From assembly GCA_039029935.1 (NCBI GenBank), contig JBCCFC010000168.1, positions 1-14,999 on the forward strand: a stretch of 14,999 nt of DNA, given 5' to 3'. Shown here piece by piece: positions 14,669 through 14,999 of this stretch. Position numbers and translations under genes: made by a program. A model generated the notes under the pieces. That model searched no databases. It saw nothing but the letters and a program-made list of their open reading frames with translations, and was not told where the DNA came from. Numbering within the stretch: position 1 is the stretch's first letter; every line of letters starts with the position of its first letter. The stretch comes from G039029935 sp039029935 (GTDB taxonomy: Bacteria; Chloroflexota; Anaerolineae; Caldilineales; Caldilineaceae).

Positions 14669-14999
14669 CTAAGGTTTGGTATATTTAAGTTTGGGAAAGT
14701 CAAATAAAGGAGGGAGAAGGAGAGAAAAGGAGACAAAGTGTCCCAATTTGAGTTGGCGTTTGAACCATCGCCATCCAGTCTTGAAGATGCTGAGAGTACG
14801 GCGGTTGGATCGGTCAACCTGATTGGTATCCTGAGAGACAAAAGCCCAAGCCCCGAGGACAGTCATCCAGAGATAGGAAGCGGAAACGGCAAGAAAAAGC
14901 CGACTAAGACGCTGAGGATTCTTAAGGCGAGACTTGTGAAGGCGAAAGCCATCCTCCTTACAATCAGCGAAGAGGGGTTCGGTGGAAAAGCGAATTTTA
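14669..14999 (-). CDS. IS4-family transposase, C-terminal part (continues beyond the window)
   Basis: Reading leftward from the window edge gives 110 codons ending in TAG at 14671-14669. The frame is open to the edge without a start, so this is a 5'-cut gene rather than a short one. The first residues are KIRFSTEPLFADCKEDGF. Arg3, Glu7 and Lys14 fit the R-(3)-E-(6)-K part of the IS4 signature, and the single base of the preceding codon (T at the edge) allows the expected Tyr of Y-(2)-R. The Glu is the last residue of the DDE triad. Next come NPQRLSRLFLAVSASYLWM and a tail with VDRSNRRTLSIFKTGWRWF, as in IS4 transposases of cyanobacteria and Chloroflexota. Whether the element is intact cannot be judged here. 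Confidence 0.85.
   Translation of the reverse strand, partial: KIRFSTEPLFADCKEDGFRLHKSRLKNPQRLSRLFLAVSASYLWMTVLGAWAFVSQDTNQVDRSNRRTLSIFKTGWRWFKRQLKLGHFVSFSLLLPPLFDFPKLKYTKP

Overview
The window looks like a chromosomal stretch from a free-living, polymer-degrading bacterium, most likely a member of the Chloroflexota (Anaerolineae-like). This assignment is an inference from the style of the large secreted cellulase: long proline/threonine linkers built from PTNTP and PTSTP units, plus a C-terminal tail ending in an IFMPIV-type hydrophobic motif. No rRNA, tRNA or CRISPR array is visible. Coding regions are of moderate GC, and several intergenic stretches and one small gene are clearly more AT-rich.

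Left part (1-3620): a leftward gene appears to begin at base 73 with a signal peptide and runs off the window. It is followed by an intergenic array of 15-bp and 16-bp tandem repeats that reaches into the stop codon of a leftward MpaB-type (DUF2236) oxygenase gene. A divergent gap with a good sigma-70 promoter then leads to a small AT-rich hypothetical gene and to galactose mutarotase (galM). A striking 74-bp near-perfect inverted repeat follows galM.

Centre (3900-7750): one very large gene encodes a secreted modular GH9 cellulase. Its order is signal/anchor segment, GH9 catalytic domain, CBM3, PT linker, CBM2, second PT linker, and a C-terminal module with four 67-residue repeats. A promoter, a Shine-Dalgarno site that moves the start to 4062, and a bidirectional intrinsic terminator can all be read. 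The mutarotase next door fits sugar uptake after cellulose breakdown, but the two genes look separately transcribed.

Right part (7888-14033), all leftward: an OmpR-type response regulator and its sensor kinase form a tight pair. Upstream is a secreted, acidic, internally duplicated helical-repeat protein with its own terminator. Further upstream, a SoxB-like FAD oxidoreductase is followed by a PhyH-family Fe(II)/2-oxoglutarate dioxygenase, probably one transcription unit for oxidative attack on a small N-methylated or similar compound. The 140-bp gap between these two carries a second, related copy of the GGTCAGTA/GGTCGGTATTC repeat family seen at the left end.

Right edge: the 3' end of an IS4-family DDE transposase enters from beyond the window, with the Y-(2)-R-(3)-E-(6)-K signature at the cut. 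The 635 bp between it and the oxidoreductase gene carry a promoter but no convincing gene.
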